A stretch of 16,571 nucleotides of DNA from contig DMQR01000222.1 in the NCBI GenBank assembly GCA_003455605.1, positions 1-16,571 on the forward strand, read 5' to 3'. A model generated the notes under the pieces. The model was given only the letters and a program-made list of their open reading frames with translations. It had not been told where the DNA came from and ran no database searches. Within the stretch, counting starts at the first letter, position 1, and every line of letters starts with the position of its first letter. The stretch comes from Cryomorphaceae bacterium (GTDB taxonomy: Bacteria > Bacteroidota > Bacteroidia > Flavobacteriales > Schleiferiaceae). Below are positions 8,519 through 16,457 of the stretch, piece by piece. Position numbers and translations under genes: made by a program.

Positions 8519-11048
8519 CGAAAATCTACTTCCAGGTGCAGCCAACTACGAGAGTCATGTTGGACTGAAATTTCAATTGTATAATTCGCTCTTCTTGACC
8601 CTTCCACTAGATGGTATCAAGAATACAGGGATTTTCATTCCTGTACTGAACGAATATTGTCTAAATAGATTGGCTGAGGGACACAGTCCTAAGGAGATCG
8701 TCGAGCAGTTCTTTGACGAATACAAGGACGGCGAGAACGAGCAGGAGCGAACGCACTTCTTGTTCAAGGTCATTCAATACATTGAGCGCCAAGTCGTATT
8801 GGTGGATGCCCTAGAGGATGCTGCCTATAGCAAGTTGAATAACCTTGGTGGAAAAGGTTCGTTGAGCGAGTTTATGATTCGCATGGAGCGCGCCGGAAAC
8901 CTTAACGAGCTGATGAACCGCCTGCAAGCATTTTCAATCCGCCCAGTCCTGACCGCCCACCCGACTCAATTTTACCCGGGCCGCGTACTGGCCATTATCA
9001 CGGACCTTACCGATGCTATTCAAGCCAATGACCTCACTGCCATTCGCATGTATTTGAAGCAGCTCGGGAAAACTCCATTCTTCCAGAAGACAAAGCCAAC
9101 CCCATATGATGAGGCCATCAACCTTATCTGGTATTTACAGAACGTGTTCTACCAGAGTGCAGGGGACATTACAGCAGAGATGCGCCGCTCATTACCGAAT
9201 TGGGACGGTACGCTAAATTTGATCAACCTCGGCTTCTGGCCTGGAGGTGACCGCGATGGCAATCCGTTTGTGAGTGTGGATACCACCTTACAAGTAGCCG
9301 GTCGACTTCGTGATGTATTGCTACAATGTTATTACCAAGACTTGAGAAGGTTGCGTCGCCGTATTTCATTTTCAGGGGTGTACGAAGAACTCATGGACAT
9401 CCAGAAGATGGTCTTGAAGTGTATCCGCCACCAAGAGGAATGGGATTTCGTGAAGTTCCGCAGTGCCTTGCACAAGGTACTTTCGGATTTGTATGAGCAG
9501 CACGATGGAATCTTCGTGGAGCTCGTGCAAGAGCTCTTGGATAGAGTCGCCCTCTTCGGCTCTCATTTTGCGAGCATCGATATTCGTCAAGACAGTCGTG
9601 AGATAAAGCGATCTTTTGATGCATTGGCTGAACAGCTTGGAGTTGATGAGCCAGAAACTCCGGGTGAATTGTTTGCGTTGCAAGCGGCTTGGGAAGGCAC
9701 TCTTACCGGTGATGATAGTATAGACGATACCTTAAGAAGCTTCAGAGTCATTCGCGAAATTCAAGCCAAAAATGGTCCTAAAGGGGCCCACCGTTACATC
9801 ATCTCGAACTGTCGTGGTGCCATGGATGTGGCGCGCGTGTTCGCTTTGGCGCGATGGACGGCCTTCGGAGACGAAAAGATTACTGTAGACATTGTGCCGC
9901 TCTTTGAAACCATCGATGATTTGGTGGGCGCAGGTGCCTCTATGAATACATTGTATTCTGAAGCCAATTATCGCGCGCACCTTACCCAACGCGGTAACAA
10001 ACAAACCATCATGCTTGGATTCTCTGACGGAACCAAGGACGGTGGATATATGAGTGCCAACTGGAACATTTACCGTGCAAAGGAAAATCTCACGCGTATT
10101 TCAAAGCAGCACGACATCGATGTGCTCTTCTTTGACGGTCGTGGCGGGCCACCTGCACGCGGTGGAGGTAATACCCATAACTTCTATGCATCCTTGGGCT
10201 CGCAGATTGCTTCTTCAGAAATCCAATTGACCGTACAAGGACAAACGATCTCCAGCAATTTTGGTACGCCCGAGAGTGCGCAGTTCAATATGGAGCAGCT
10301 CATCACTGCCGGTTTAGAAAACATATTGTTGACCGATGAAACCAAAACCTTGGAGGCGCAGGAACGTCAGCTGTTGGAGGAATTGAGCGACATCAGCTTG
10401 AAATACTATACCGAGCTCAAGGAGCACAAGCTCTTTACAGAGTTCTTAGAGGAGATGAGCCCGCTGAAGTACTATGGCATGGCCAACATCGGTTCACGTC
10501 CGTCGAAGCGTGGGAATGCTAAGAAGCTTGAGCTCGATGATTTACGTGCCATTCCGTTTGTGGGGGCCTGGTCACAGCTGAAGATGAACATCCCTGGCTT
10601 CTATGGCCTGGGCAAGGCCTTCCAAGATTTGAGCGAAGCGGGCAGATTACATGAAGTGCAAATCCTATACCGCAAGTCCAAGTTCTTCCGTACCCTCATT
10701 GAAAACTCGATGCAGAGTATGTGTAAGACCTTCTTCCCGTTGACTTCATATATGGCGGACGATGCCAAATTTGGTGCCTTCTGGGGGGTGTTGAACGATG
10801 AGTTTGAGCGTACCGAGAAATTTGTATTAAAGGTCAGCGGACAGCCAGAATTATTGAGTAATAACCCCGGTATTAAGGCCTCCATTGCCTTGCGCGAGAA
10901 CATCGTGCTTCCGCTGCTGGTCATTCAGCAATATGCTTTGATCACCTTGCGCGAGCAGAACCTAAGTGATGAAGTGCGCGCGCAGTATGAGAAGATGGTG
11001 GTGCGTTCCCTCTATGGAAATATAAATGCTTCGCGTAATAGTGCGTAA
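8508..11048 (+). CDS. ppc: Phosphoenolpyruvate carboxylase
   Basis: Cytoplasmic anaplerotic enzyme that joins bicarbonate to phosphoenolpyruvate to give oxaloacetate and phosphate. The 846-residue protein is somewhat shorter than the 883-residue E. coli enzyme but has every core block: catalytic VLTAHPTQ with His151, FWPGGDRDGNPFV, the barrel strand PLFETIDDLVGAG, MLGFSDGTKDGGYMSANW, and the glycine-rich catalytic loop FFDGRGGPPARGGG at 541-554. In the loop an Asp (543) stands where E. coli has the His of FHGRGG. The C-terminus is SRNSA rather than the usual NTG. Both departures agree with what I recall of Bacteroidota homologues. The start is ATG at 8508 (MEHNENLLPGA). Transcription should end at the strong hairpin 18 bases after the stop. 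Confidence 0.97.
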   Translation: MEHNENLLPGAANYESHVGLKFQLYNSLFLTLPLDGIKNTGIFIPVLNEYCLNRLAEGHSPKEIVEQFFDEYKDGENEQERTHFLFKVIQYIERQVVLVDALEDAAYSKLNNLGGKGSLSEFMIRMERAGNLNELMNRLQAFSIRPVLTAHPTQFYPGRVLAIITDLTDAIQANDLTAIRMYLKQLGKTPFFQKTKPTPYDEAINLIWYLQNVFYQSAGDITAEMRRSLPNWDGTLNLINLGFWPGGDRDGNPFVSVDTTLQVAGRLRDVLLQCYYQDLRRLRRRISFSGVYEELMDIQKMVLKCIRHQEEWDFVKFRSALHKVLSDLYEQHDGIFVELVQELLDRVALFGSHFASIDIRQDSREIKRSFDALAEQLGVDEPETPGELFALQAAWEGTLTGDDSIDDTLRSFRVIREIQAKNGPKGAHRYIISNCRGAMDVARVFALARWTAFGDEKITVDIVPLFETIDDLVGAGASMNTLYSEANYRAHLTQRGNKQTIMLGFSDGTKDGGYMSANWNIYRAKENLTRISKQHDIDVLFFDGRGGPPARGGGNTHNFYASLGSQIASSEIQLTVQGQTISSNFGTPESAQFNMEQLITAGLENILLTDETKTLEAQERQLLEELSDISLKYYTELKEHKLFTEFLEEMSPLKYYGMANIGSRPSKRGNAKKLELDDLRAIPFVGAWSQLKMNIPGFYGLGKAFQDLSEAGRLHEVQILYRKSKFFRTLIENSMQSMCKTFFPLTSYMADDAKFGAFWGVLNDEFERTEKFVLKVSGQPELLSNNPGIKASIALRENIVLPLLVIQQYALITLREQNLSDEVRAQYEKMVVRSLYGNINASRNSA

Positions 11049-11066
11049 GCAAAAAAATCAAAATAT

Positions 11067-11093
11067 AAAAGGCGCCCCACCGGGGCGCCTTTT
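11067..11093. terminator. Bidirectional rho-independent terminator between ppc and the TonB receptor gene
   Basis: A perfect 12-bp stem, AAAAGGCGCCCC paired with GGGGCGCCTTTT, encloses a 3-base loop (ACC). GC-rich in the middle with A and T tracts at the ends, it gives a T-run in both directions. It lies between two converging genes, 18 bases after the ppc stop and 2 bases before the TonB-receptor stop codon on the other strand, so it probably terminates both transcripts. Confidence 0.88.
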
Positions 11094-11095
11094 GC

Positions 11096-13129
11096 TTATT
11101 CAGTTCTTAGATCATATCGCCATCCTGCATAAAGCCGGCGTCCCATGATCGGCCCCCAAACGATCGAGGCATCGAATCTATCCTCAAAGGGCAAATCTCC
11201 GCCCAGAACTGGGTCTAATTGGCGTATGTTCAGGGCATTGTGAAGACCGACATATAATTGCCCAAACTTTCTGTCTTGTTTACTTATTTGGAAGTCAAGA
11301 ATTGTGAATGCAGGGCTTCTTTTGGAATAACCAATTTCGGGTAGGCGCTGAGAGCTGTTGTAGGTAGCGTTGATTTCTATTCCAACACCGTTAGGCCCAG
11401 AGTAGCTAGTGCCTAGATAAAGTAAATGCGGAACATTCAAAATCACATCTTCTAGTCCATTTCCAATAGTAACACCACTTAAATCTCGTTGCTTTGCCTC
11501 TTGGTAGCGATAGGCAGCTTTCACCATTGTTCTGTGGATAAGCTCGTACTGCGCACCTACCTGATAGGAAAGTGCATATGGTCGATTTACTGTATTCTGG
11601 ACTAAGGATACAATGGCTGAGTCTGCGCTGTAATCAAAGTCGAAAATTATTTTGGAATCAAACGTATTTAGATACACATCCGCATACCACTGAAGTTCCT
11701 TATAAAATACATCTTGAGTCCAGGTTATTCCTGTGCCGAAAGTGGTACTTCTTTCTATAGGCATATTAAGGCCTTCGGTTGTTTCTAGATTCGTAAAGTT
11801 GAATCCACGACTATTTGCCATATACCCCATGTATTCTCCTCCAAGTGTGGCAATGCGGTAGGATTTGCTCGCTTGCGTTCGCAGCACCCAAGGTCCAATG
11901 TTGTATTTAACATGAAGACGAGGAACGTAGAAAAATCTGCCGTCATTTCCGGTATATAAACCGTCTACACGTTGGCCTAAGATCATGCTTAATCCTTGAC
12001 CGTCTGGAGAAGTGACAAAACTATATTCGCCATAGGCACCCGCGACCATTCCGCTGAAGCTACCGTCTCTATTCCAAAGTTGTTGTTCAATCACAAAGGC
12101 ATTAAGATCTAACCCGCCTTTAAAGGTGTGCCTGGTGTCCCAAAGGTTATCTTGGAAAATCAGATTTCCGTACAAGCGCTGCTCTTTACCGGTAAACGAC
12201 AGGTTGCCAAAGTAACCATCAAGGTCTTGGTAAGTAGCTGAGAATTGTGTCCCAATGCTGCGGTTGATACCACCCTCGAGAAAATAACCGCGTTTGGCCC
12301 AAAGCTCATAGCGTTCGGTCTGTAGCTCGTGCGACCATATAGAATCCAGTGTTGGGTCTCCGTAGAGCGCACTGCCTCCTATATTTTTAATAGCACTTAC
12401 TTTCACCCCAAATTGGGCTTCGCTGTTTTTACCGTTGTGCTTCCATGCATTCTGAACAAACACGTGCTGCGATAAAGGGGCATCTAGATAGCCGTCGTTA
12501 TTATTGTCCCAGCGAAATAGCTGTTGACGGCCGTGAATCATTATGTTTGACGACCACCTTGGACTCTGGCGCCAAGTATAAATCGCGTTTTGCTCAAAGC
12601 GGGTCGGACCAGCGAAAAGATTGAAATGTGCCTTTTGCTTGGTGAAGCTTGGTCTCAATTCATAGTTAATCTGACCACTCATTGCTCCTGCGCCATTAAC
12701 TACACTTCCTGGACCTTTAGTTAATTGAATACTTTGGATCCAGGCACCAGGAATGAGTGCCATTCCCAATACGGAGGAAAGTCCACCCATAGTCTGCAGA
12801 TTTCCCCGGGTATAAAGCGCATAGGGGCCTTCTAGTCCTAAAAGCTTGATTTGACGCGTACCCGTAACTGCGTCGGTAAACGATGCGGAAATGGAAGCGT
12901 TGGTCTCAAAACTCTCACTGAGGTCACAGCATGCTGCTTTTCGCAACTCTACTTCCGAAATTAACTCTTGGCTCAGAATAGATTTACTAGAAATGGTTAC
13001 ACCAGGGTCTCTATCGACAGAAACTTCGTCGAGAGTCTCGAACAAAGGTATGCTTGAAGTATCCTCTTGTGCCCATATAATGATAGGGAATAACCCGAGA
13101 AGAATTATTCTAATGGACAAGTACTTCAC
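11096..13129 (-). CDS. TonB-dependent outer-membrane receptor, probably for a metal ion or metal complex
   Basis: The product is a 677-residue TonB-gated outer-membrane transporter. A signal peptide (about 1-20, ending IIIWA-Q) is followed by a possible TonB box (LDEVSV, 33-38). The plug domain (about 45-165) contains SASFTDAVTGTRQIKLLGLEG and IQSIQLTKGPGSVVNGAGAMSGQIN, and the barrel fills the rest. The carboxypeptidase-like N-terminal domain common in Bacteroidota receptors is absent. A Cys-Cys pair (67-68) in LRKAACCDLSESFETN opens the plug; I recall this block in receptors encoded beside heavy-metal-associated proteins. The start is GTG, 6 bases after the stop of the HMA gene, so the two are very likely co-transcribed. 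The adjacent metal-binding gene points to copper or another soft metal, but that is inference; direction of transport is presumed import. Confidence 0.9.
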   Translation of the reverse strand: MKYLSIRIILLGLFPIIIWAQEDTSSIPLFETLDEVSVDRDPGVTISSKSILSQELISEVELRKAACCDLSESFETNASISASFTDAVTGTRQIKLLGLEGPYALYTRGNLQTMGGLSSVLGMALIPGAWIQSIQLTKGPGSVVNGAGAMSGQINYELRPSFTKQKAHFNLFAGPTRFEQNAIYTWRQSPRWSSNIMIHGRQQLFRWDNNNDGYLDAPLSQHVFVQNAWKHNGKNSEAQFGVKVSAIKNIGGSALYGDPTLDSIWSHELQTERYELWAKRGYFLEGGINRSIGTQFSATYQDLDGYFGNLSFTGKEQRLYGNLIFQDNLWDTRHTFKGGLDLNAFVIEQQLWNRDGSFSGMVAGAYGEYSFVTSPDGQGLSMILGQRVDGLYTGNDGRFFYVPRLHVKYNIGPWVLRTQASKSYRIATLGGEYMGYMANSRGFNFTNLETTEGLNMPIERSTTFGTGITWTQDVFYKELQWYADVYLNTFDSKIIFDFDYSADSAIVSLVQNTVNRPYALSYQVGAQYELIHRTMVKAAYRYQEAKQRDLSGVTIGNGLEDVILNVPHLLYLGTSYSGPNGVGIEINATYNSSQRLPEIGYSKRSPAFTILDFQISKQDRKFGQLYVGLHNALNIRQLDPVLGGDLPFEDRFDASIVWGPIMGRRLYAGWRYDLRTE

Positions 13130-13135
13130 GATTTG

Positions 13136-13519
13136 TTACTTCTTTTCCTCGGTGCAAAGCGCATCTCCGAGGCCGTGCTTTGCCCTAAGTTCTCCTTCAC
13201 GGTAGCGGCAGCAACCGTGAATATTAGCGTACTGCTCATCAGAAGCAATAGAACCTTTGACATCGTGACCTGCCTCATTAAGAGAAGCTATGATTTTCTC
13301 TTTGCTGACTTTGTCGTTACGAAATACAAGGTCAAGTTGGTGGGTTTCCTTATCCCAATTCACTTGCTTTACACCTAGGATGTATGCGGCGTTTTCAATA
13401 CGCTCTTTACACATCCCACATAGTCCATCAACTTCTATCGAAGTACTAGTTATTTTATTCTGAGCACTCATGGCTGTGCTCATGGCCAAAAAGAAAAGTA
13501 TGTATCGTAATTGCTTCAT
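13136..13519 (-). CDS. Secreted heavy-metal-associated (HMA) domain protein with Cys/His-rich tail
   Basis: The 127-residue product begins with a signal peptide (1-19, ending TAMSA-Q) and so acts in the periplasm or at the envelope. Residues about 22-90 fit the ferredoxin-like HMA fold: SIEVDGLCGMCKERIENA carries the metal site C34-G-M-C37, followed by GVKQVNWDKETHQLDL and IIASLNEAGHDV. After the domain comes an unusual tail with His101, Cys103, Cys104, His115 and Cys122 (IHGCCRYREGEL), which could form a second metal site. The start is ATG at 13519; a longer frame from TTG at 13537 would put extra residues before the signal peptide and lies upstream of a predicted promoter element. It is the first gene of a two-gene unit with the TonB receptor. 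It is probably a copper-type metallochaperone or sensor; the exact metal is unknown. Confidence 0.88.
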   Translation of the reverse strand: MKQLRYILFFLAMSTAMSAQNKITSTSIEVDGLCGMCKERIENAAYILGVKQVNWDKETHQLDLVFRNDKVSKEKIIASLNEAGHDVKGSIASDEQYANIHGCCRYREGELRAKHGLGDALCTEEKK

Positions 13520-13545
13520 AAGCGTAAAAATAACCAATACCTTTG
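13511..13545 (+). promoter_or_regulatory. Predicted promoter of purT
   Basis: TACCTTTG at 13538-13545 matches the Bacteroidota -7 consensus TAnnTTTG in full and ends 18 bases before the purT ATG. A TTG at 13511-13513 could serve as the -33 element, though its 24-base spacer is slightly long. The last three bases of the -7 element are also the TTG that opens a longer purT frame, which argues against that start. Confidence 0.42.
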
Positions 13546-13553
13546 AAATGCAA
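13525..13553 (-). promoter_or_regulatory. Predicted promoter of the HMA/TonB-receptor unit
   Basis: On the minus strand a TTG (13553-13551) is followed by an 18-base spacer and TATTTTTA (13532-13525). This is a 7 of 8 match to the Bacteroidota TAnnTTTG element at normal spacing. It ends 5 bases before the HMA ATG, so the leader would be extremely short. It overlaps the opposite-facing purT promoter. Confidence 0.38.
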
Positions 13554-13563
13554 TATTCGTACC

Positions 13564-14724
13564 ATGAAGAAAGTGATGATGTTGGGCTCTGGGGAGCTCG
13601 GAAAAGAGGTTGTAATTGCGTTGCAAAGACTCGGATGTACGGTCATTGCTTGTGATGCTTATGAAGGAGCACCTGCGATGCAAGTTGCCGATGGGTTTGA
13701 GGTTTTTTCTATGCTCGATGGCGATGCCTTGGAAAAAGCTGTACGAAAGCATTCTCCCGACATCATTGTTCCCGAGGTGGAGAGCATTCGAACCGATAAG
13801 TTGTACGAATTCGAAGGAGAGGGAATCCAAGTAACACCTTCAGCTAAGGCAGCAAATTTCACAATGAACAGAAAGTTAATTCGTGATTTAGCTGCTAAGG
13901 ACTTGGGCCTTCGCACAGCACCGTACGCCTATGCGACAAATATTGAAGAATTTGAATCAGCTGTGAAAGAAATAGGCTTGCCATGTGTGGTAAAGCCTTT
14001 GATGTCGAGTTCCGGTAAAGGACAAAGCGTCGTGAAGAATACTAGTGGCCTAGAGGCTGCATTTACCTATGCAATGGAAGGAAGTCGTGGAGACCTCAAA
14101 GAGATTATTGTAGAAGGATTCATTGATTTTCATACTGAAATCACACTACTTACGGTAACACAGAAAGAAGGAGAGACTTTGTTTTGTGCACCCATTGGCC
14201 ACCGGCAAGAACGTGGCGATTATCAAGAAAGCTGGCAGCCGTGTGCTATGGATAAATCACAGCTTGAGGAAGCTCAGGATATGGCGAGAAAAGTTACTCA
14301 GGCCCTCGGTGGAGCGGGTATTTGGGGTATTGAATTTTTCTTAGGTCACAATGCTGTTTACTTCTCCGAATTGAGTCCACGCCCGCACGATACAGGAATG
14401 GTGACGCTCGCTGGTACGCAAAATTTTAACGAATTCGAATTGCACGCACGCGCACTTTTGGGCTTGAATATTCCAGCCATAGAACTTAGATACCCAGGCG
14501 TTAGTGCCGTAGTGCTTGCAGAAAAAGAGGGTGTTCCTGTTTATTCTGGATTGGACCAGGCTGCTTTAGAGCCTCAGTCAGATTTTAAGATTTTCGGTAA
14601 ACCCACAACGCGTCCATACCGTCGTATGGCTTTAGCGTTGGCGTATGACAGAACAAGTGAAGAATCTATGGATGCGCTAAGAGCAAGGGCGGCACGTATT
14701 GCCTCGTTAATTACAGTGCACTAA
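13564..14724 (+). CDS. purT: Formate-dependent phosphoribosylglycinamide formyltransferase (GAR transformylase 2)
   Basis: PurT makes formyl-GAR in purine synthesis from GAR, ATP and free formate, independent of folate. The 386 residues match the family length of about 390. The N-terminal Rossmann-like part shows [21 protein letters not shown] and [13 protein letters not shown], followed by [12 protein letters not shown]. The ATP-grasp domain carries [14 protein letters not shown] (142-155, ATP loop with Lys144 and Lys152), WGIEFFLG, and [10 protein letters not shown] (269-278, Mg-ATP and substrate binding). All hallmarks are intact. The start is ATG at 13564 ([10 protein letters not shown]). 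The gene is divergent from the metal pair, with overlapping predicted promoters 44 bases apart, and its last 14 bases overlap the end of the opposite-strand regulator gene. Confidence 0.97.
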   Translation: MKKVMMLGSGELGKEVVIALQRLGCTVIACDAYEGAPAMQVADGFEVFSMLDGDALEKAVRKHSPDIIVPEVESIRTDKLYEFEGEGIQVTPSAKAANFTMNRKLIRDLAAKDLGLRTAPYAYATNIEEFESAVKEIGLPCVVKPLMSSSGKGQSVVKNTSGLEAAFTYAMEGSRGDLKEIIVEGFIDFHTEITLLTVTQKEGETLFCAPIGHRQERGDYQESWQPCAMDKSQLEEAQDMARKVTQALGGAGIWGIEFFLGHNAVYFSELSPRPHDTGMVTLAGTQNFNEFELHARALLGLNIPAIELRYPGVSAVVLAEKEGVPVYSGLDQAALEPQSDFKIFGKPTTRPYRRMALALAYDRTSEESMDALRARAARIASLITVH

Positions 14725-15670
14725 TCTTTGCGCGAATAGTCTCTTCGAATTTGCGGATACCTTCTTTATTTAGGCTATCGAGAACTTCGCCCTGCATACG
14801 ATGATAGCGGAGTCCCCGCTTAAAAGCATCGACAATGTTGGGATTACTACTTTTTAGGTAGTTGATGGAGCTGTAGGAGAACAGAGCGATGCTGTGGTGA
14901 TCTGTGATTTCAAGAAGTGCTCCGTCGTTAATAGTCAGGTAGTCACACAGCATCATTTGAAAGGGTTGACCTTGTGAGGTTTGTTGTTTATTAATGTTTT
15001 GTATCAATTCCGCTAATACCTCTTCCAATTCTTTTTTCATGGCAGAGACCAATCGATCGCTAGCCAACTTCATATTTTTGATGTATTGGATTTGATTGAT
15101 CAAATTATCGAAAGAGGAAAGCGTCCAAAATTCTGTGACTTTAAGTTGACGGCTTAATTGGCTCAATTCTCTACCCTTTTTAAAAAGTATATTTGGTGCC
15201 TGCGAAGGGTCGAATCTATCGTTGCGACGCATATGTTCTAGATTCCATAAGTAGAATCTAAACGCGCTTAGTTTGGGCCTATCCATATATCGATAAATAG
15301 GGATCTCCTTGGCTATAAAATATAATTGGGCTCCAGGTACACTAACAGCTTCATTCAAATTACGCCGGGTATTTTCGAGGTAAAAGTCGATATCGTCGTA
15401 GCCTTTGATTGGTGGAAGAGTCGTACAAACCACCACTAATGAATTCTCTTCGGTATTCTTTCTTAAGGCATCGATGCTCAGCGAAAAATGATCAGCCAAT
15501 CGAATGAGCTCATCAGTGGTCAATGGGGTAGTGCCAGTTCTCTTTCGATAGAGGGAGGCCCTTGAACATCCGAGCACTTCCATGAGTTCTGCCGTGATTT
15601 TACGCTTACCTTTTGTGGAGCTAAAAATCTCGTCGAACAATTGTGTTTGGAATTCGTTCGGGCTATACAT
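14711..15670 (-). CDS. Predicted HTH DNA-binding protein of unknown function
   Basis: A 319-residue soluble protein. Residues about 22-68 look like a small helix-turn-helix: [20 protein letters not shown] gives a recognition helix with S-R-A-S-L-Y-R-K, followed by [20 protein letters not shown], similar to Cro/CI-type domains. The remaining 250 residues are predicted mostly helical, with landmarks [40 protein letters not shown], and a Lys/Glu-rich stretch [20 protein letters not shown]. No catalytic motif, signal peptide or membrane segment was seen. I recall similar HTH proteins with a 'KeiPifyy' block, often in many copies, in marine Bacteroidota, with no assigned role. It is probably a transcription regulator. 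Encoded divergently from the NTF2-like gene across 322 bases, it may regulate that gene or itself. The ATG start is clear. Confidence 0.72.
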   Translation of the reverse strand: MYSPNEFQTQLFDEIFSSTKGKRKITAELMEVLGCSRASLYRKRTGTTPLTTDELIRLADHFSLSIDALRKNTEENSLVVVCTTLPPIKGYDDIDFYLENTRRNLNEAVSVPGAQLYFIAKEIPIYRYMDRPKLSAFRFYLWNLEHMRRNDRFDPSQAPNILFKKGRELSQLSRQLKVTEFWTLSSFDNLINQIQYIKNMKLASDRLVSAMKKELEEVLAELIQNINKQQTSQGQPFQMMLCDYLTINDGALLEITDHHSIALFSYSSINYLKSSNPNIVDAFKRGLRYHRMQGEVLDSLNKEGIRKFEETIRAKISAL

Positions 15671-15688
15671 GGTTTTATACTTCAGAGC

Positions 15689-15696
15689 TAAAGTTA
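15689..15696 (-). promoter_or_regulatory. Possible -7 element of the HTH regulator gene
   Basis: On the minus strand this reads TAACTTTA, matching 7 of 8 positions of TAnnTTTG, 18 bases before the ATG. A TTG lies about 24 bases further upstream, slightly too far for a standard -33 element. Weak support in an AT-rich stretch. Confidence 0.28.
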
Positions 15697-15878
15697 ATTA
15701 ATTGCACGAACCCTTGACTGCAACCCTCTCAGAATGTTCTGTTTTAGATAATATTTCTGGGCAAACAATAAGACTTGATGAGGAAACCACATCTTGAAGA
15801 AATCAAATTTTTTATCTATTGTGATGGTTACGAAATGAGAAACATTACCAACGTTTAATCGTGTTCTTCTTAAGGGTT

Positions 15879-15907
15879 TTGGAATATTGAGCTAATTACT
15901 ATTTTTA
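15879..15907 (+). promoter_or_regulatory. Predicted promoter of the NTF2-like gene
   Basis: TTG at 15879-15881, an 18-base spacer, then TATTTTTA at 15900-15907 (7 of 8 match to TAnnTTTG). Spacing and elements are the same as in the HMA-gene promoter. Transcription from here would give a leader of roughly 80 bases rich in A just before the ATG, typical of genes without a Shine-Dalgarno site in this phylum. Confidence 0.38.
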
Positions 15908-15920
15908 TAGTGTAAATAGT
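15898..15920. repeat. Inverted repeat over the predicted promoter (possible operator)
   Basis: ACTATTT (15898-15904) and AAATAGT (15914-15920) are perfect reverse complements separated by 9 bases. The left arm overlaps the predicted -7 element and the right arm covers the expected transcription start, the usual place for a repressor site. In AT-rich DNA a 7-bp dyad can arise by chance, so the operator role is only a suggestion. Confidence 0.35.
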
Positions 15921-15992
15921 TGATATAATAAAAATACGGTAAAGCCGAACACCGTTGAAAAAAGTAGGCAAAAAGAATAGTTTAAGTCAAAA

Positions 15993-16457
15993 ATGATATC
16001 AAAAGAACAAGTATTAGATGCTCAAAACCATTGGGGAGCTGGAGTAGTAAAAGTAGGGTCCCTAAAGGATAACAGATCTGAATGTGAATTAGCCGCAGGA
16101 GAGTTTGCAGATAATTTATATGCCTTCGAAAACGGACCGGTTTTATTCAAACCAACTAAGTGTGCCGAAGAACAATTCAGACCAACTAAAGCTCAAGCTG
16201 CCTCCTATTTTATTGCTGGCGATGACAGAGCATGCAGAGAAGATAAAGGTTTTGCTATCAACCCTTGGACTAAAGTTAGATTTGAAAACCACGGATTTAT
16301 CCTTGAAGAGAAAAGGGCTTTAGCAATGGGGAATTACTTTTTCACTGACCTTGATGGGAATGAAACAAAAGTAGAGTATACTTTCGGATACAAACTTATC
16401 GATGGAGCTCTGAAAATTGATTTACATCACTCGTCGTTCCCATATACAAACGGTTAA
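15993..16457 (+). CDS. NTF2-like (SnoaL / CaMKII-association-domain-like) protein of unknown function
   Basis: A 154-residue soluble protein with no signal peptide or membrane segment. Features in order are an N-terminal helix (KEQVLDAQNHWGAGVVKVG), a second helix ending NLYAFENGPVLFKPTKCAEE, AAASYFIAGD-like residues near 69-77, and three strands: NPWTKVRFENHGFILEE, RALAMGNYFFTDLDG and TKVEYTFGYKLIDG. The terminal strand is KIDLHHSSFPY (141-151). A cone-shaped NTF2 fold ending in HHSS.P is typical of the CaMKII-association-domain branch. I recall database homologues named phosphoribosyl-AMP cyclohydrolase, but the Cys/His metal sites of HisI are not seen here, so I would not use that name. 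Base use is more AT-rich than in mutAB or ppc, with many A/T third positions. No terminator is visible after the stop. Confidence 0.7.
   Translation: MISKEQVLDAQNHWGAGVVKVGSLKDNRSECELAAGEFADNLYAFENGPVLFKPTKCAEEQFRPTKAQAASYFIAGDDRACREDKGFAINPWTKVRFENHGFILEEKRALAMGNYFFTDLDGNETKVEYTFGYKLIDGALKIDLHHSSFPYTNG

Larger units (their letters stand above)
15671..15992. other. 322-base AT-rich intergenic region between divergent genes
   Basis: No open frame of note and no RNA gene recognised. It holds predicted outward promoters for the HTH gene on the left and the NTF2-like gene on the right. A 7-bp inverted repeat covers the right promoter, and an A-rich leader of about 80 bases with a small ACGGT/ACCGT dyad (15936-15955) precedes the NTF2-like gene. 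The middle part (about 15720-15870) shows nothing I can name. Confidence 0.55.

Noticed and set aside
13520..13537. Longer HMA-protein frame starting with TTG at 13537.
   Set aside because: It would add residues before a normal signal peptide and lies upstream of the predicted -7 element; ATG at 13519 is preferred.
13543..13563. Longer purT frame starting with TTG at 13543.
   Set aside because: This TTG is the end of the predicted TACCTTTG element; PurT proteins start at the [10 protein letters not shown] position (13564).
15936..15955. ACGGT-N10-ACCGT hairpin in the leader of the NTF2-like gene as a riboswitch or terminator.
   Set aside because: The stem is only 5 bp with a 10-base loop and no T-run; it matches no riboswitch class I know.
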